Part shown: positions 34,343 through 44,493 of the stretch, piece after piece
Position numbering within the stretch: the stretch's first letter is position 1
Layout: the number at the start of each line of letters is the position of its first letter
Source of the DNA: Pseudorhodoferax sp. Leaf265
GTDB taxonomy: Bacteria; Pseudomonadota; Gammaproteobacteria; Burkholderiales; Burkholderiaceae_C
Assembly (NCBI RefSeq): GCF_001422365.1
Contig: NZ_LMMT01000012.1
Coordinates: 436,712-500,711 of the forward strand
Length of the DNA stretch: 64,000 bases
Direction of reading: 5' to 3'
Notes under the pieces: generated by a model
What the model was told of the DNA's origin: nothing
Database searches by the model: none
What the model saw: only the letters and a program-made list of their open reading frames with translations
Position numbers and translations under genes: made by a program

Positions 34343-36430
34343 TCAGGCGGCCAGGGCCAGGGGCTGCTGGCGCAGCGGCAGCTTGGCGTGCATCCAGGCG
34401 CGGCGCAGCACGGCGGGCGACCAGCTTTCTTCCGGGATCAGCAGCCAGCGCTGGCGGCGCATGGCGGCGCCCAGGTCGCTGCGACTGGTCAGCACGCTGG
34501 CGGGGATGGCCAGCAGCAGCGGCAGGCCCACCGGGATCAGCCAGACCAGCGCGCTCGGGTCGATCAGCGCGATGCCGACGGCCAGCAGGGCGATGATGCC
34601 GCTCATGGGGGCCAGGCTGCGGGCCGCATCGCGCCAGCGCAGGGCTTCGGCGTCCCGCGGGGGCGACTTCCATTCCAGCTTCACGCCGGTCAGCGCGACC
34701 AACACGAACAGCGAGTGGGCCAGCATGCGCACCGGCGATTGCAGCATGGCCAGCACGCTTTCCAGCGCAGCGCTCTTGACCAGGCCGGCGGTGCCGCCGT
34801 AGCGGCGTTGCTCGCCCTGGATCAGCACGGCGGCGATGCCCAAGAGGCGCGGCAGGAACAGCACGGCCAGGGTCCAGATCCACAGGCCGATCAGCTCGGC
34901 GGGGATGGCGGACAGCGCATGGCTCACGCTGGCCAGGCCGGTGGCCTGGGCATGGCCGGACAGCCACAGCGTGGTGCCCAGCGTCATGAAGGCCAGCCAC
35001 AGCGGCGCCGACAGGTAGGACATGGTGCCCGTGATGAACATGGCGCGGTGCACACCGGCGATGCCGGGCTCGGCCATCAGGCGGGCGTTCTGCAGGTTGC
35101 CCTGGCACCAGCGGCGGTCACGCTGCAGTTCGGACAGCAGGTCCGGCGGTTGCTGCTCGTAGCTGCCGACCAGGTCGGACACCAGCCAGACATGGAAACC
35201 GGCGCGGCGCATCAGCGCGGCTTCGACGAAGTCGTGCGACATGATGCCGCCGGACAGGCCGCCCGTGCCCTTGATCGGGGCCAGCGCGCAGTGCTCCATG
35301 AAGGGCTTGACGCGGATGATGGCGTTGTGGCCCCAGTAGTGGGACTCGCCCAGCTGCCAGTACTGCATGCCCAGCGTGAACAAACGGCCGGTCATGCGCG
35401 AGGCGAACTGCTGCGCACGGGCGTGCAGGGTCTGGTGGCCGATGGACTGGGTGGCGGTCTGGATGATGCCGGCGCGGGGGTGCGCTTGCATGAGCTTGAC
35501 CATGGAGGTCAGGCAGTCGCCGCTCATGACGCTATCGGCGTCCAGCACCACCATGTACTTGTAGTCCTTGCCCCAGCGGCGGCAGAAGTCGGCCACGTTG
35601 CCGGCCTTGCGGTGCGTGCGGCGGGTGCGCAGGCGGTAGTAGACCTCGATGGACGGGCCGCCGTTGGACTCCTGGGCCAGCACGGCGCGCAGGTCTTCCC
35701 AGGCGGCGCGTTCGGCGCGGCGCTTCTCGGGGTCGTTGCTGTCGGACAGCACGAACACGTCGAAGGCACGGCCGTGGCCCGTGGCCAGCACCGATTCGCA
35801 GGTGGCGCGCAGGCCGGCGAACACCGTGGCCACGTCCTCGTTGCAGATCGGCATGATGATCGCCGTGCGCTCGTCGGCGCCGGTGGGCATCGCGTGGTCG
35901 CGCACTTCCTTGGCCGACAGCGCGTGCTTGTCGCCGCGCAGCACGACGAAGAAGCCCATCAGCGCCGTGCCGAAGCCCGACACGATCCAGGCCGACAGCA
36001 GCGCAAACAGCGACAGCTGGCCGACTTCGAGCAGCACGCTGTCGTAGTCGGGCTGCATGCTGGCGAACAGGCCGGTGGCCAGTGCGGTGGTCAGCAGCAC
36101 GATCAGCATCAGCGCCATGCGGCGGCGGCTGGCAGCCTGCTGCCAGGCTTCCGGTGCGGGCGCGGCGACCTTGGCGGCGGCCGGGCCCATGCCCGGGATG
36201 GACATCAGCAGCGCCGTGCCCAGGCTGTTCCAGAAGCCGCGCCAGGGACGGGGCGTCATGGAGCCGCGGTTCACGGGCGGTGCGGTGACGGAATTGGGAT
36301 GGCGCTCGGCGCGCAGCGGGCTGCGCTGTTTGTCCCAGGCACGACCGACGATTTGCCGGCCGACGCGGGCGACGTTGGGTTGTTCCATGGTGTTCTCGCG
36401 GTGAGAGGAGGAGGAAGAGACAGAGCTCAT
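34343..36430 (-). CDS. mdoH: Glucans biosynthesis glucosyltransferase H
   Basis: A 695-residue inner-membrane glycosyltransferase family 2 enzyme that builds the beta-1,2 backbone of osmoregulated periplasmic glucans from UDP-glucose. Membrane segments flank a cytoplasmic catalytic domain with TAIIMPICNED, VVLDADSVMSGD and the RDRRWCQGNLQN (QxxRW-type) motif. The usual partner gene mdoG/opgG is not adjacent. Two starts are possible: 36430 (GAGAGG just upstream) or 36388 (MEQPNVARVGRQIV). The sigma-54 promoter at 36444-36460 predicts a transcript start near 36433, which would remove the GAGAGG from the message. The start is therefore unresolved. Confidence 0.93.
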   Translation of the reverse strand: MSSVSSSSSHRENTMEQPNVARVGRQIVGRAWDKQRSPLRAERHPNSVTAPPVNRGSMTPRPWRGFWNSLGTALLMSIPGMGPAAAKVAAPAPEAWQQAASRRRMALMLIVLLTTALATGLFASMQPDYDSVLLEVGQLSLFALLSAWIVSGFGTALMGFFVVLRGDKHALSAKEVRDHAMPTGADERTAIIMPICNEDVATVFAGLRATCESVLATGHGRAFDVFVLSDSNDPEKRRAERAAWEDLRAVLAQESNGGPSIEVYYRLRTRRTHRKAGNVADFCRRWGKDYKYMVVLDADSVMSGDCLTSMVKLMQAHPRAGIIQTATQSIGHQTLHARAQQFASRMTGRLFTLGMQYWQLGESHYWGHNAIIRVKPFMEHCALAPIKGTGGLSGGIMSHDFVEAALMRRAGFHVWLVSDLVGSYEQQPPDLLSELQRDRRWCQGNLQNARLMAEPGIAGVHRAMFITGTMSYLSAPLWLAFMTLGTTLWLSGHAQATGLASVSHALSAIPAELIGLWIWTLAVLFLPRLLGIAAVLIQGEQRRYGGTAGLVKSAALESVLAMLQSPVRMLAHSLFVLVALTGVKLEWKSPPRDAEALRWRDAARSLAPMSGIIALLAVGIALIDPSALVWLIPVGLPLLLAIPASVLTSRSDLGAAMRRQRWLLIPEESWSPAVLRRAWMHAKLPLRQQPLALAA

Positions 36431-36443
36431 ATGCCTCTCTCAC

Positions 36444-36460
36444 TGCAATCCCCATGCCAA
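36444..36460 (-). promoter_or_regulatory. Sigma-54 (-24/-12) promoter of mdoH
   Basis: Read on the minus strand the sequence is TTGGCATGGGGATTGCA. It matches the sigma-54 consensus YTGGCACG-N4-TTGCW with a single change (T for C) and has the invariant GG and GC 12 bp apart (GG at 36458-36457, GC at 36446-36445). The predicted start of transcription is near 36433, immediately upstream of mdoH. Confidence 0.85.
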
Positions 36461-36551
36461 CGCTAGAACACCTTATGAATCAACGGCTTGGACGGGTTTG
36501 TCGGGGTTTCCACGGGTTCGTTCGGGAAACGGCCCCCAAAACCCCGGTTTT

Positions 36552-36569
36552 TGTCGCCGAACAGCGACA
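36552..36569. promoter_or_regulatory. GlrR-type activator site TGTC-N10-GACA
   Basis: TGTCGC-CGAACA-GCGACA is an exact match to TGTC-N10-GACA, the binding motif reported for enterobacterial GlrR/QseF at glmY, and a perfect 6-bp inverted repeat. Further GTCGC/GCGAC half-sites follow at 36571-36575 and 36577-36581; ACAGCGAC (36561-36568) and GTCGCTGT (36577-36584) also form an 8-bp inverted repeat. The centre lies about 127 bp upstream of the predicted sigma-54 start of mdoH, a normal enhancer distance. Confidence 0.75.
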
Positions 36570-36611
36570 GGTCGCGGTCGCTGTGTGGTGATATCGAGGA
36601 AAAACAAGGAC

Positions 36612-38024
<1,413 letters not shown>

Positions 38025-38025
38025 G

Positions 38026-38700
38026 TCAGGGCTGGCCTGGCGGCGGGCGGTGGCCACCGTTGGGCGGCGGGCGCGAGGTCAGGCTGCGCTCGATGGCGCG
38101 CACGGCCTCCAGCCGCTCGGTCAACTGGTCGATGCGGCGCTGCTGCTCGCGCAGCTGCTGCGCCTGGCGGTCCAGGGCATCTTCCACACGGCGCTGTTCG
38201 GCATAGCGCGCCACCAGCATGCCGGCCAGCGGGTACAGGCCGCGCGCTTCCTCGCGCGGGTTGCCGAGCACGCGCTGGGCCAGGCCCTGGGCGCGCACGA
38301 GGTCGGCCGGCACGCGGGTCTGCGCCAGTGTGATCGCCAGCTGCAGCTCCTCGGCCGGCTGGCGCTGCGCCTCGGGGATGTCCGACAGCCGCGTGACCTC
38401 CTGCGCGAGTTCGCTGGGGGCCATGCGGCGCACACGGTCGGCATACACGAGCAAGGCCTGGGCCACGGTGCTGCTGTCCGTGCGCACACCGCCGGGCTGG
38501 CCGCCCTGCACGGGCAGCGGCACGGCCGATTCGACCGGCGGCACGGCGGGCGGCGGCGGCACCGGAGCCACCGCGGGCGGCGGTGGCGGCGGGGCGGGCG
38601 GCGGCGCGGGTGGCGGGGCCACGCAGCCGGCCAGCAGCGCAGCGGCCAGCGCACACAGCAAGGATGAGGACGCGCGGGCCGCGCGTGGTTCAGGACACAT
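38026..38700 (-). CDS. qseG: QseG-like outer-membrane lipoprotein with proline-rich linker
   Basis: A 224-residue lipoprotein: signal peptide with lipobox LAGC (Cys26), then an almost pure Pro/Ala/Val stretch (about residues 28-57), then a helical domain ending in a coiled coil (RQAQQLREQQRRIDQLTERL). Position between glrK and glrR matches qseG (yfhG) of enterobacteria, whose product is a lipoprotein partner of the GlrK sensor. Sequence similarity to QseG could not be tested, so the name rests mainly on order and features. Its ATG overlaps the end of glrK by 11 bp. The polyproline run should need EF-P for translation. Confidence 0.75.
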   Translation of the reverse strand: MCPEPRAARASSSLLCALAAALLAGCVAPPPAPPPAPPPPPPAVAPVPPPPAVPPVESAVPLPVQGGQPGGVRTDSSTVAQALLVYADRVRRMAPSELAQEVTRLSDIPEAQRQPAEELQLAITLAQTRVPADLVRAQGLAQRVLGNPREEARGLYPLAGMLVARYAEQRRVEDALDRQAQQLREQQRRIDQLTERLEAVRAIERSLTSRPPPNGGHRPPPGQP

Positions 38701-40108
38701 GGGGTAGTTCGATGCGGAAATGGGCGCCGGCCGGGCCGGGCAGGAGCGCCATCTTGCCACCATGGGCCGCGATGTACTCGTGAACGATGGAAAGACCGAT
38801 GCCCGTTCCTTTCACGGCGCCCTCGGGCTGGCGCTGGCCGCGGAAGAAGGGCTCGAAGATGCGGTCGCGGTCGGGTTCGGCCACGCCGGGGCCTTCGTCC
38901 TGCACGTCGATCTGCACGAGTTGCTCGTGCTGCTGCAGCTGGATCAGGATGCGGCCGCGGACCGGCGAGAAACGGATCGCGTTGGACAGCAGGTTGGCCA
39001 GCACCGTGCCGATCTTCTCGGCGTCCACCCGCGTCGTGAGGCTCTCGCCCTCGACCTGCACCGTGAGTTGGTTGGCGCGCCACTGCAGGCGCTGGGCGTC
39101 GACCTGGGCCTCGATGAGTTCCAGCAGGTCCACGCGCTCGCGCTTGAGCTGGCGTGCCTCGAAGGCCGCGGCGTTGAAGCGCAGCAGCGCCTCGATCTGG
39201 CTTTGCAGCTGCACCGTGTTCTGGCGCAGGATGCCGGCCACCTCGCGCTGGTTGTCGTTGAGTTCGCCGGCCACGCCTTCCTCGAGCAGCGAGACGCCCT
39301 CGCGCAGCGCGGCCAGCGGCGTCTTGAGCTCGTGCGAGATGTGGCGCAGGAAACGCGCCTTGTCGGCATCGAGTTCGGACAGCCGCAGCCGCAGCCAGTC
39401 CAGCTGCTGGCCGATGCGGTGCACGTCGGATGGGCCCTGGATCTCGATGGCCTGGTCCAGCCGGTTCTCGCCCAGGCCCACGATGGCGCGCTCCACGCGC
39501 TTGAGCGGGCGTGCCAGCCACAGGCCCAGCGCGATGGCCAGCAGCACGGCCAGCACCACCATGCCGATCACCTGCTGCGTGATCTGCCTGCGGCTGGCGT
39601 CCAGTTCGGCGTTGAGCGCCTGGCGGCGCTGCTCGATGGCGGCCTGCATCTGCTGCGCCAGCGTGACGTTGAGCACGTCGAGCTCGCGGAACTCGGCCGC
39701 CACGGCGCGCTCGCGGTCCAGCGCGGTTTCGGCCGGGCCGTCCATGAGCTGCTCGATCTTGCCCATCTGGCCGCGCCAGCGCGCGGCCAGCGCCGGCGGC
39801 AGGTCGGCCGGCTGCAGGCCCGTCACCAGGCCCTGGGCCTCGCGCGCGCTGTCGGCGAAGCGCCGGCGCAGCAGCGCGTCGTTCAAGATCAGCGACTGGC
39901 GCGCGGCGCGCTCGGCCGTGGCGCTGCGCTCGCTGAGCGTCTGTGCCACGCCGTTGAGCTGCAGCGTGCGGGCCGAGAAGCCCAGGCTGCGCTGCATCAG
40001 GATGTCGAACGTGAACACCGCGCGCACCGCCACGCCGCCCAGCAGCGCGGCGATCAGCAGGAAGGCCAGCAGCAGCAGCTGGCGGAAGGACAAGCGCGGG
40101 CGCGTCAC
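38690..40108 (-). CDS. glrK: Sensor histidine kinase GlrK (QseE)
   Basis: A 472-residue membrane kinase. The GTG at 40108 is taken as start because it overlaps the miaB stop (GTGA) and puts the first membrane segment ([21 protein letters not shown]) at the N-terminus. A periplasmic helical domain (about 40-190), a second membrane segment ([20 protein letters not shown]), a HAMP region, a HisKA domain with [17 protein letters not shown], and an ATPase domain ([29 protein letters not shown]) follow. Genes glrK, qseG and glrR are contiguous as in enterobacteria, where the system senses envelope conditions. Confidence 0.88.
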   Translation of the reverse strand: MTRPRLSFRQLLLLAFLLIAALLGGVAVRAVFTFDILMQRSLGFSARTLQLNGVAQTLSERSATAERAARQSLILNDALLRRRFADSAREAQGLVTGLQPADLPPALAARWRGQMGKIEQLMDGPAETALDRERAVAAEFRELDVLNVTLAQQMQAAIEQRRQALNAELDASRRQITQQVIGMVVLAVLLAIALGLWLARPLKRVERAIVGLGENRLDQAIEIQGPSDVHRIGQQLDWLRLRLSELDADKARFLRHISHELKTPLAALREGVSLLEEGVAGELNDNQREVAGILRQNTVQLQSQIEALLRFNAAAFEARQLKRERVDLLELIEAQVDAQRLQWRANQLTVQVEGESLTTRVDAEKIGTVLANLLSNAIRFSPVRGRILIQLQQHEQLVQIDVQDEGPGVAEPDRDRIFEPFFRGQRQPEGAVKGTGIGLSIVHEYIAAHGGKMALLPGPAGAHFRIELPHVS

Positions 40109-41457
40109 GCGGCCGGCGCGGTCTCGCGCGTGCAGACCTCGCCGCGCAGCGAGTAGGACATGGCCTCGGTCACGCGCACGTCCACCATCTGGCCGACCAG
40201 GCGCTCGGAGCCCGGGAAGTTGACGACGCGGTTGCACTCGGTGCGGCCCATCAGTTCGGGCTGGCCGGCATGGCTGCGCTTGGACGGGCCTTCCACGAGG
40301 ATGGTCTGCACCGTGCCCACGCGGCGCGCGGCGATGGCACGCACGTTGGCGTCGACCACGCCCTGCAGGTGCTGCAGGCGCTTCAACTTGACCGCGTGCG
40401 GCGTGTCGTCGTGCAGGTTGGCAGCCGGCGTGCCGGGGCGCGGGCTGAAGATGAACGAGAAGCTGTTGTCGAAGCCGATATCGTCGATGAGCTTCATCAT
40501 CTTGCCGAAGTCTTCCTCGGTCTCGCCCGGGAAGCCGACGATGAAGTCGCTGCTCATGGCCATGGCGGGCCGGATCGCGCGCAGCTTGCGCACGGTGGAC
40601 TTGTATTCCATGGCCGTGTAGCCGCGCTTCATGGCCATCAGGATGCGGTCCGAGCCATGCTGCACGGGCAGGTGCAGGTGGCTCACGAGCTTGGGCACGC
40701 GCGCGTAGGCCTCGATCAGGCGCGGCGTGAACTCGTTCGGGTGGCTGGTGGTGTAGCGGATGCGGGCGATGCCGGGGATCTCGGCCACGGTCTCGACCAG
40801 CAGGGCGAAGTCGGCGATCTCCGTGGTGTCGCCCATGCGGCCGCGGTAGGCGTTGACGTTCTGGCCCAGGAGCGTGACCTCGCGCACGCCCTGGTCGGCC
40901 AGGCCGGCGATCTCCACCAGCACGTCCTCGAACGGGCGCGAGACCTCTTCGCCGCGCGTGTAGGGCACGACGCAGTAGCTGCAGTACTTGGAGCAGCCCT
41001 CCATGATGGAGACGAAGGCGGTGGCGCCTTCCACGCGCGCGGGCGGCAGGTGGTCGAACTTCTCGATCTCGGGGAAGCTGATGTCCACCTGGGGCTGGTC
41101 CTGGCGGCGGCGCTGGGCCAGCAGCTCGGGCAGGCGGTGCAAGGTCTGCGGGCCGAACACCACATCGACGAAGGGCGCCCGCGCGATGATGGCCTCGCCC
41201 TCCTGGCTGGCCACGCAGCCGCCCACGCCGATCTGCACACCCTTCTTCTTCAGGTGCTTGACGCGGCCCAGGTCGGAGAAGACCTTCTCCTGCGCCTTCT
41301 CGCGCACCGAGCAGGTGTTGAACAGGATCAGATCGGCCTCGTCCACATCCTGCGTGGGCTCGTAGCCCTCGGCGGCATGCAGCACGTCGGCCATCTTGTC
41401 CGAGTCGTACTCGTTCATCTGGCAGCCGAAGGTTTTGATGAAGACTTTTTTCGTCAT
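40105..41457 (-). CDS. miaB: tRNA-2-methylthio-N6-dimethylallyladenosine synthase
   Basis: A 450-residue radical-SAM methylthiotransferase that modifies A37 of tRNAs reading UNN codons. The N-terminal domain carries Cys12, Cys49 and Cys81 for the auxiliary iron-sulfur cluster ([26 protein letters not shown]). The radical-SAM motif CSKYCSYC has its cysteines at 155, 159 and 162. A C-terminal TRAM domain ends the protein. It is the first visible gene of the miaB-glrK-qseG-glrR run and overlaps glrK by 4 bp. Confidence 0.96.
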   Translation of the reverse strand: MTKKVFIKTFGCQMNEYDSDKMADVLHAAEGYEPTQDVDEADLILFNTCSVREKAQEKVFSDLGRVKHLKKKGVQIGVGGCVASQEGEAIIARAPFVDVVFGPQTLHRLPELLAQRRRQDQPQVDISFPEIEKFDHLPPARVEGATAFVSIMEGCSKYCSYCVVPYTRGEEVSRPFEDVLVEIAGLADQGVREVTLLGQNVNAYRGRMGDTTEIADFALLVETVAEIPGIARIRYTTSHPNEFTPRLIEAYARVPKLVSHLHLPVQHGSDRILMAMKRGYTAMEYKSTVRKLRAIRPAMAMSSDFIVGFPGETEEDFGKMMKLIDDIGFDNSFSFIFSPRPGTPAANLHDDTPHAVKLKRLQHLQGVVDANVRAIAARRVGTVQTILVEGPSKRSHAGQPELMGRTECNRVVNFPGSERLVGQMVDVRVTEAMSYSLRGEVCTRETAPAA

Positions 41458-41524
41458 GGCGTTCTCGCGGGGAAATGGCAGACAGGCGGCTGGCGGCCGC
41501 TCTTGGTCAAGGGGAGGGCGCTGC

Positions 41525-41953
41525 TTACTGCCCGTACTTGGGCAGCAGGTGGAACGGCGTCTTGCCGTCGTCCTTGGGCCGGGTGTCCTCTTCGGAGGCG
41601 AAGAGGAAGTTGCGTTCGCGCGTGGCGCTGTCGCGCTTGAGCGCGGCTTCCTGCTGGTTCAGCAGCCAGACCTGGTGGACCATGCCGTTGGGCTCGCGCG
41701 TGTAGTTCACGACCAGGCGCTCGCCGACGAGGGCGGCCGACATCACAAGCTCGTTGCGCACGCCCAGGATGCGCGCACCGGGCGAGAGGCGGTCGCTCTT
41801 GCCGTCGAGCAGGATGTCGGGCGGCTGGACGACCTGGAAGGTTCCGCGCAGGGCGGCGGCCGGGAATTCGCGCACCTGGGCCGAAGCGGCGGTGGCGACG
41901 AGGAGGGTGGCGAGCAAGGCCATCGTGGTGCGGCAGCGGTTCATGGTGTTCAT
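41525..41953 (-). CDS. Small exported protein of unknown function
   Basis: A 142-residue protein with a signal peptide ([20 protein letters not shown], cleavage near TAASA-Q). The mature part ([20 protein letters not shown] ... [20 protein letters not shown]) is mostly beta, with [20 protein letters not shown] near the middle. I do not recognise the family. The start at 41953 overlaps the stop of the upstream LysR gene (ATGA), so the two are translationally coupled. This is an odd pairing and it supports this start over the ATG at 41944. Confidence 0.65.
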   Translation of the reverse strand: MNTMNRCRTTMALLATLLVATAASAQVREFPAAALRGTFQVVQPPDILLDGKSDRLSPGARILGVRNELVMSAALVGERLVVNYTREPNGMVHQVWLLNQQEAALKRDSATRERNFLFASEEDTRPKDDGKTPFHLLPKYGQ

Positions 41954-42906
41954 CCAGAGGCTGGGGGCGCGATTCTAGAAGCCCCGTCGCGGCTGGCCGC
42001 CAATGCCCGTTCGATGGCGGCCTGCAAATGCTCGGCCACCACCTTGACCAGTGGCCCCGGCGGACGCGTCGCGTCCACCGCGATGCCGATGGTCTGCGGC
42101 TCGGCGCCCTTGTCGCGCACGGGCACGAAGCGCAGCAGGCCGGCGGCCAGTTCGGGCGCGGCGTCCAGTTCCGAGGTGAACACCACATGGCGCCCGCCCA
42201 GGGCCAGCTGCTTGACCAGCTGCAGCGAATTGCTCTCGAAGCGCCCGCGCGCCTCGGTGAACAGCCAGCCGTACTGCGCGTCCAGGTAGCGCCGGATCGC
42301 CAGGGCGCGGCTTTGCAGCGCCACCGGGTAGGCAGCCGCCTCCTGCAGGCTGACCGAACGCGCGCCGGCCAGCGGGTGGCTGGGCGCGACCACGCAACCG
42401 AACGGCAGTTCGGTGCGCCACAGCACCAGCACCTCGCGCCGCGGCGGCAGGTTGAAGGCGGCCACCAGGTCGGCCGTGCCGGCCATCACGGCGGCCAGCG
42501 CCTCGTCGGTGCTGCCCAGGTTGACGGACAGCGAGATCAGCGGGTGGCTCTCGCCCAGCGCCGCGACCAGGGGCGGCAGCACGCTGGTGGAGTGGCTGTC
42601 CATGGCATACAGCGTCACATGGCCCTGGTGCACGCCCTGGTAGCGGCGGATCTCGCTCTCCAGCCGGCGCTCGTCCTGGCGCCAGCGCCGTGCCAGCGTG
42701 ACCACGGCGTCGCCGGCCACCGTCAGCCGCATGCCGCGCGGCAAGCGCTCGAACAGCGGCGCGCCGAGCTGCTCCTCCAGTTGCAGGATTTGCCGGTTGA
42801 TGGCCGAGGCCGCCACGTGCAGCTCCTTGGCCGCGGCCTGGATGGAGCCGGAGCGCGCCACCTGGTCCAGGTAGCGCAGGTTGGCAGAGACGAGGGATTG
42901 CGGCAT
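41950..42906 (-). CDS. LysR-family regulator divergent from the tctCBA operon
   Basis: A 318-residue LysR-type regulator. The start at 42906 gives MPQSLVSANLRYLDQVARSG and the winged helix SIQAAAKELHVAASAINRQI. The effector domain includes LYAMDSHSTSVLPPLVAAL and FGCVVAPSHPLAGAR. It is divergent from tctC and likely controls it through the inverted repeat at 42927-42948. It shares its helix block with the regulator at 32195-33109. A 4-bp overlap couples it to the small exported protein downstream. Confidence 0.88.
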   Translation of the reverse strand: MPQSLVSANLRYLDQVARSGSIQAAAKELHVAASAINRQILQLEEQLGAPLFERLPRGMRLTVAGDAVVTLARRWRQDERRLESEIRRYQGVHQGHVTLYAMDSHSTSVLPPLVAALGESHPLISLSVNLGSTDEALAAVMAGTADLVAAFNLPPRREVLVLWRTELPFGCVVAPSHPLAGARSVSLQEAAAYPVALQSRALAIRRYLDAQYGWLFTEARGRFESNSLQLVKQLALGGRHVVFTSELDAAPELAAGLLRFVPVRDKGAEPQTIGIAVDATRPPGPLVKVVAEHLQAAIERALAASRDGASRIAPPASG

Positions 42907-42926
42907 GGGCCTGGAGCATACGGATT

Positions 42927-42948
42927 TTTCGAATGCAGCACTTCGAAA
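42927..42948. promoter_or_regulatory. Operator-like inverted repeat in the LysR/tctC divergent region
   Basis: TTTCGAA-TGCAGCAC-TTCGAAA is a perfect 7-bp inverted repeat in an AT-rich spot 21 bases from the LysR start and 73 bases before tctC. Such placement is typical for a LysR protein that represses itself and activates the divergent operon. Confidence 0.5.
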
Positions 42949-43020
42949 TCGGTGATGGACGGCAATGCAGCCGATTTCTACGATCCGCCCCATTCCCGCA
43001 TCCCACCCAAGGAAATCGCC

Positions 43021-43998
43021 ATGTCGCTCCGCACCTTGTCTGCCCTGGCCACGCTGGCCGTCCTTGCCTTCGCACCGGCCCAGCAGGCCGTGGCCCAGGC
43101 CACCACCTGGCCCAGCAAGCCCGTGCGCATCGTCGTGAGCTTCCCGCCCGGGGGCACCAGCGACATCGTGGCGCGCCTGGTGGGCCAGCACCTGAGCGAG
43201 AAGCTCGGCCAGCAGTTCCTCGTCGACAACCGGCCCGGCGCCGGCGGCACGCTGGCGGCCGACATCGTGAAGAAGGAAGCACCGGACGGCTACACGCTGA
43301 TCCTGGCCAACAACGCGCCGTTCACGATCGCGCCCACGCAGTTCAAGAAGATCCCGTACGACCCGCTCAAGGACTTCACGCACGTGGCCTACATCGGCGC
43401 CTCGGCGCCCGGCCTGCTGGTGCAGCCCGCGCTGGGCGTGAAGGATCTGAAGGGCTTCATCGAACTCACGAAGAAGGAGACCAAGCTCAGCTATGGCTCC
43501 AGCGGCGTGGGCTCGATCAGCCACATCCTGGGCGAGGGCGTGAAGAAGAAGGCCGGCATCACCATGGTCCACGTGCCCTACAAGGGCAGCGCGCCGGCGA
43601 TCCAGGACTTCAAGGCCGGCGTGCTCAAGACCTACTACGACCTGCTGGCGCAGAACATGCCCATGGTCAAGGCCGGCGAGGCCGTGGCCATCGCCGTGGC
43701 CGCGCCCAAGCGCATCTCGCAGGCGCCCGAGGTGCCGACCTTCCGCGAGCAGGGCCTGGACATCGTGCTGGAAAACTGGCTCGGCGTGTCGGGCCCGGCC
43801 GGCATGCCGGCCGACCTGGTCAGGAAGATCCATGACGCCGTGGCCGAGGCCGTGGCACTGCCGGCCGTCAAGGACAAGCTGTTCGGCTGGGGCGTGGAGA
43901 CCATTGCGATGACGAGCGCGGACTACACGAAGTTCGTCGGCGAGCAGATCGAGGTGTGGAAGCCGCTCATCATCGAAGCCGGCGCGCAAGAGAAGTAA
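43021..43998 (+). CDS. tctC: Tripartite tricarboxylate-type (Bug family) periplasmic binding protein
   Basis: A 325-residue exported solute receptor. Signal peptide MSLRTLSALATLAVLAFAPA (cleavage near AVAQA), then the Bug/TctC hallmark WPSKPVRIVVSFPPGGTSDI, followed by LGQQFLVDNRPGAGGTLAAD and KEAPDGYTLILANNAPF. Ligands of this family include carboxylates and related small molecules; none can be assigned. It is first in an operon with tctB and tctA genes, which is less common than the many orphan Bug genes of Burkholderiales. The start at 43021 follows AAGGAA. Confidence 0.93.
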   Translation: MSLRTLSALATLAVLAFAPAQQAVAQATTWPSKPVRIVVSFPPGGTSDIVARLVGQHLSEKLGQQFLVDNRPGAGGTLAADIVKKEAPDGYTLILANNAPFTIAPTQFKKIPYDPLKDFTHVAYIGASAPGLLVQPALGVKDLKGFIELTKKETKLSYGSSGVGSISHILGEGVKKKAGITMVHVPYKGSAPAIQDFKAGVLKTYYDLLAQNMPMVKAGEAVAIAVAAPKRISQAPEVPTFREQGLDIVLENWLGVSGPAGMPADLVRKIHDAVAEAVALPAVKDKLFGWGVETIAMTSADYTKFVGEQIEVWKPLIIEAGAQEK

Positions 43999-44025
43999 GC
44001 AGGCGCTGCACACCGGAGCACCGCC

Positions 44026-44481
44026 ATGCAACTGCTGCGTGCCCTGGCCTGGCGCCAGGACCTTCTGGCCGGCCTGTTCGTGCTGGTTCTCGGCCTGGTC
44101 TGCCTGGCCGCCGTGGGCGACCTGGAGATCGGCAACGCCACCGAGATGGGCCCGGGCTACGTGCCGCGCGCACTGGCCTGGATGCTGGTCGCCGCGGGCA
44201 CGGGCATGGCCCTCACGGGGGCGCGCCGCGTGGCGGCCGAACCCGTGGCCATCGTGCTGCGGCCCGTGCTCGTACTGTCGCTGGCCGTGCTGCTGTTCGG
44301 CACCATGGTGGACCGGCTGGGCATCGTGCTGGCGGTCATCGTGTCCACGGCCGTGGCCTCGCTGGCCAGCAACATCAGCCGCCAGCGCGAGACCCCGCTG
44401 GTCTGCGCGGTACTGGCTGCACTGGCCGCGCTCGTGTTCGTCAAGGGCCTGGGCCTGGCGATTCCCATCTGGCCGCGTTGA
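44026..44481 (+). CDS. tctB: Tripartite tricarboxylate transporter, small membrane subunit TctB
   Basis: A 151-residue protein with about four hydrophobic segments (LLAGLFVLVLGLVCLAAVG, YVPRALAWMLVAAGTGMALT, VLVLSLAVLLFGTMV and a C-terminal one). The segment GNATEMGPGYVPRAL is typical of TctB. It pairs with TctA to form the membrane part of the transporter. It lies 27 bp after tctC and 12 bp before tctA. Confidence 0.9.
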   Translation: MQLLRALAWRQDLLAGLFVLVLGLVCLAAVGDLEIGNATEMGPGYVPRALAWMLVAAGTGMALTGARRVAAEPVAIVLRPVLVLSLAVLLFGTMVDRLGIVLAVIVSTAVASLASNISRQRETPLVCAVLAALAALVFVKGLGLAIPIWPR

Positions 44482-44493
44482 GCAGGAGCCGCC

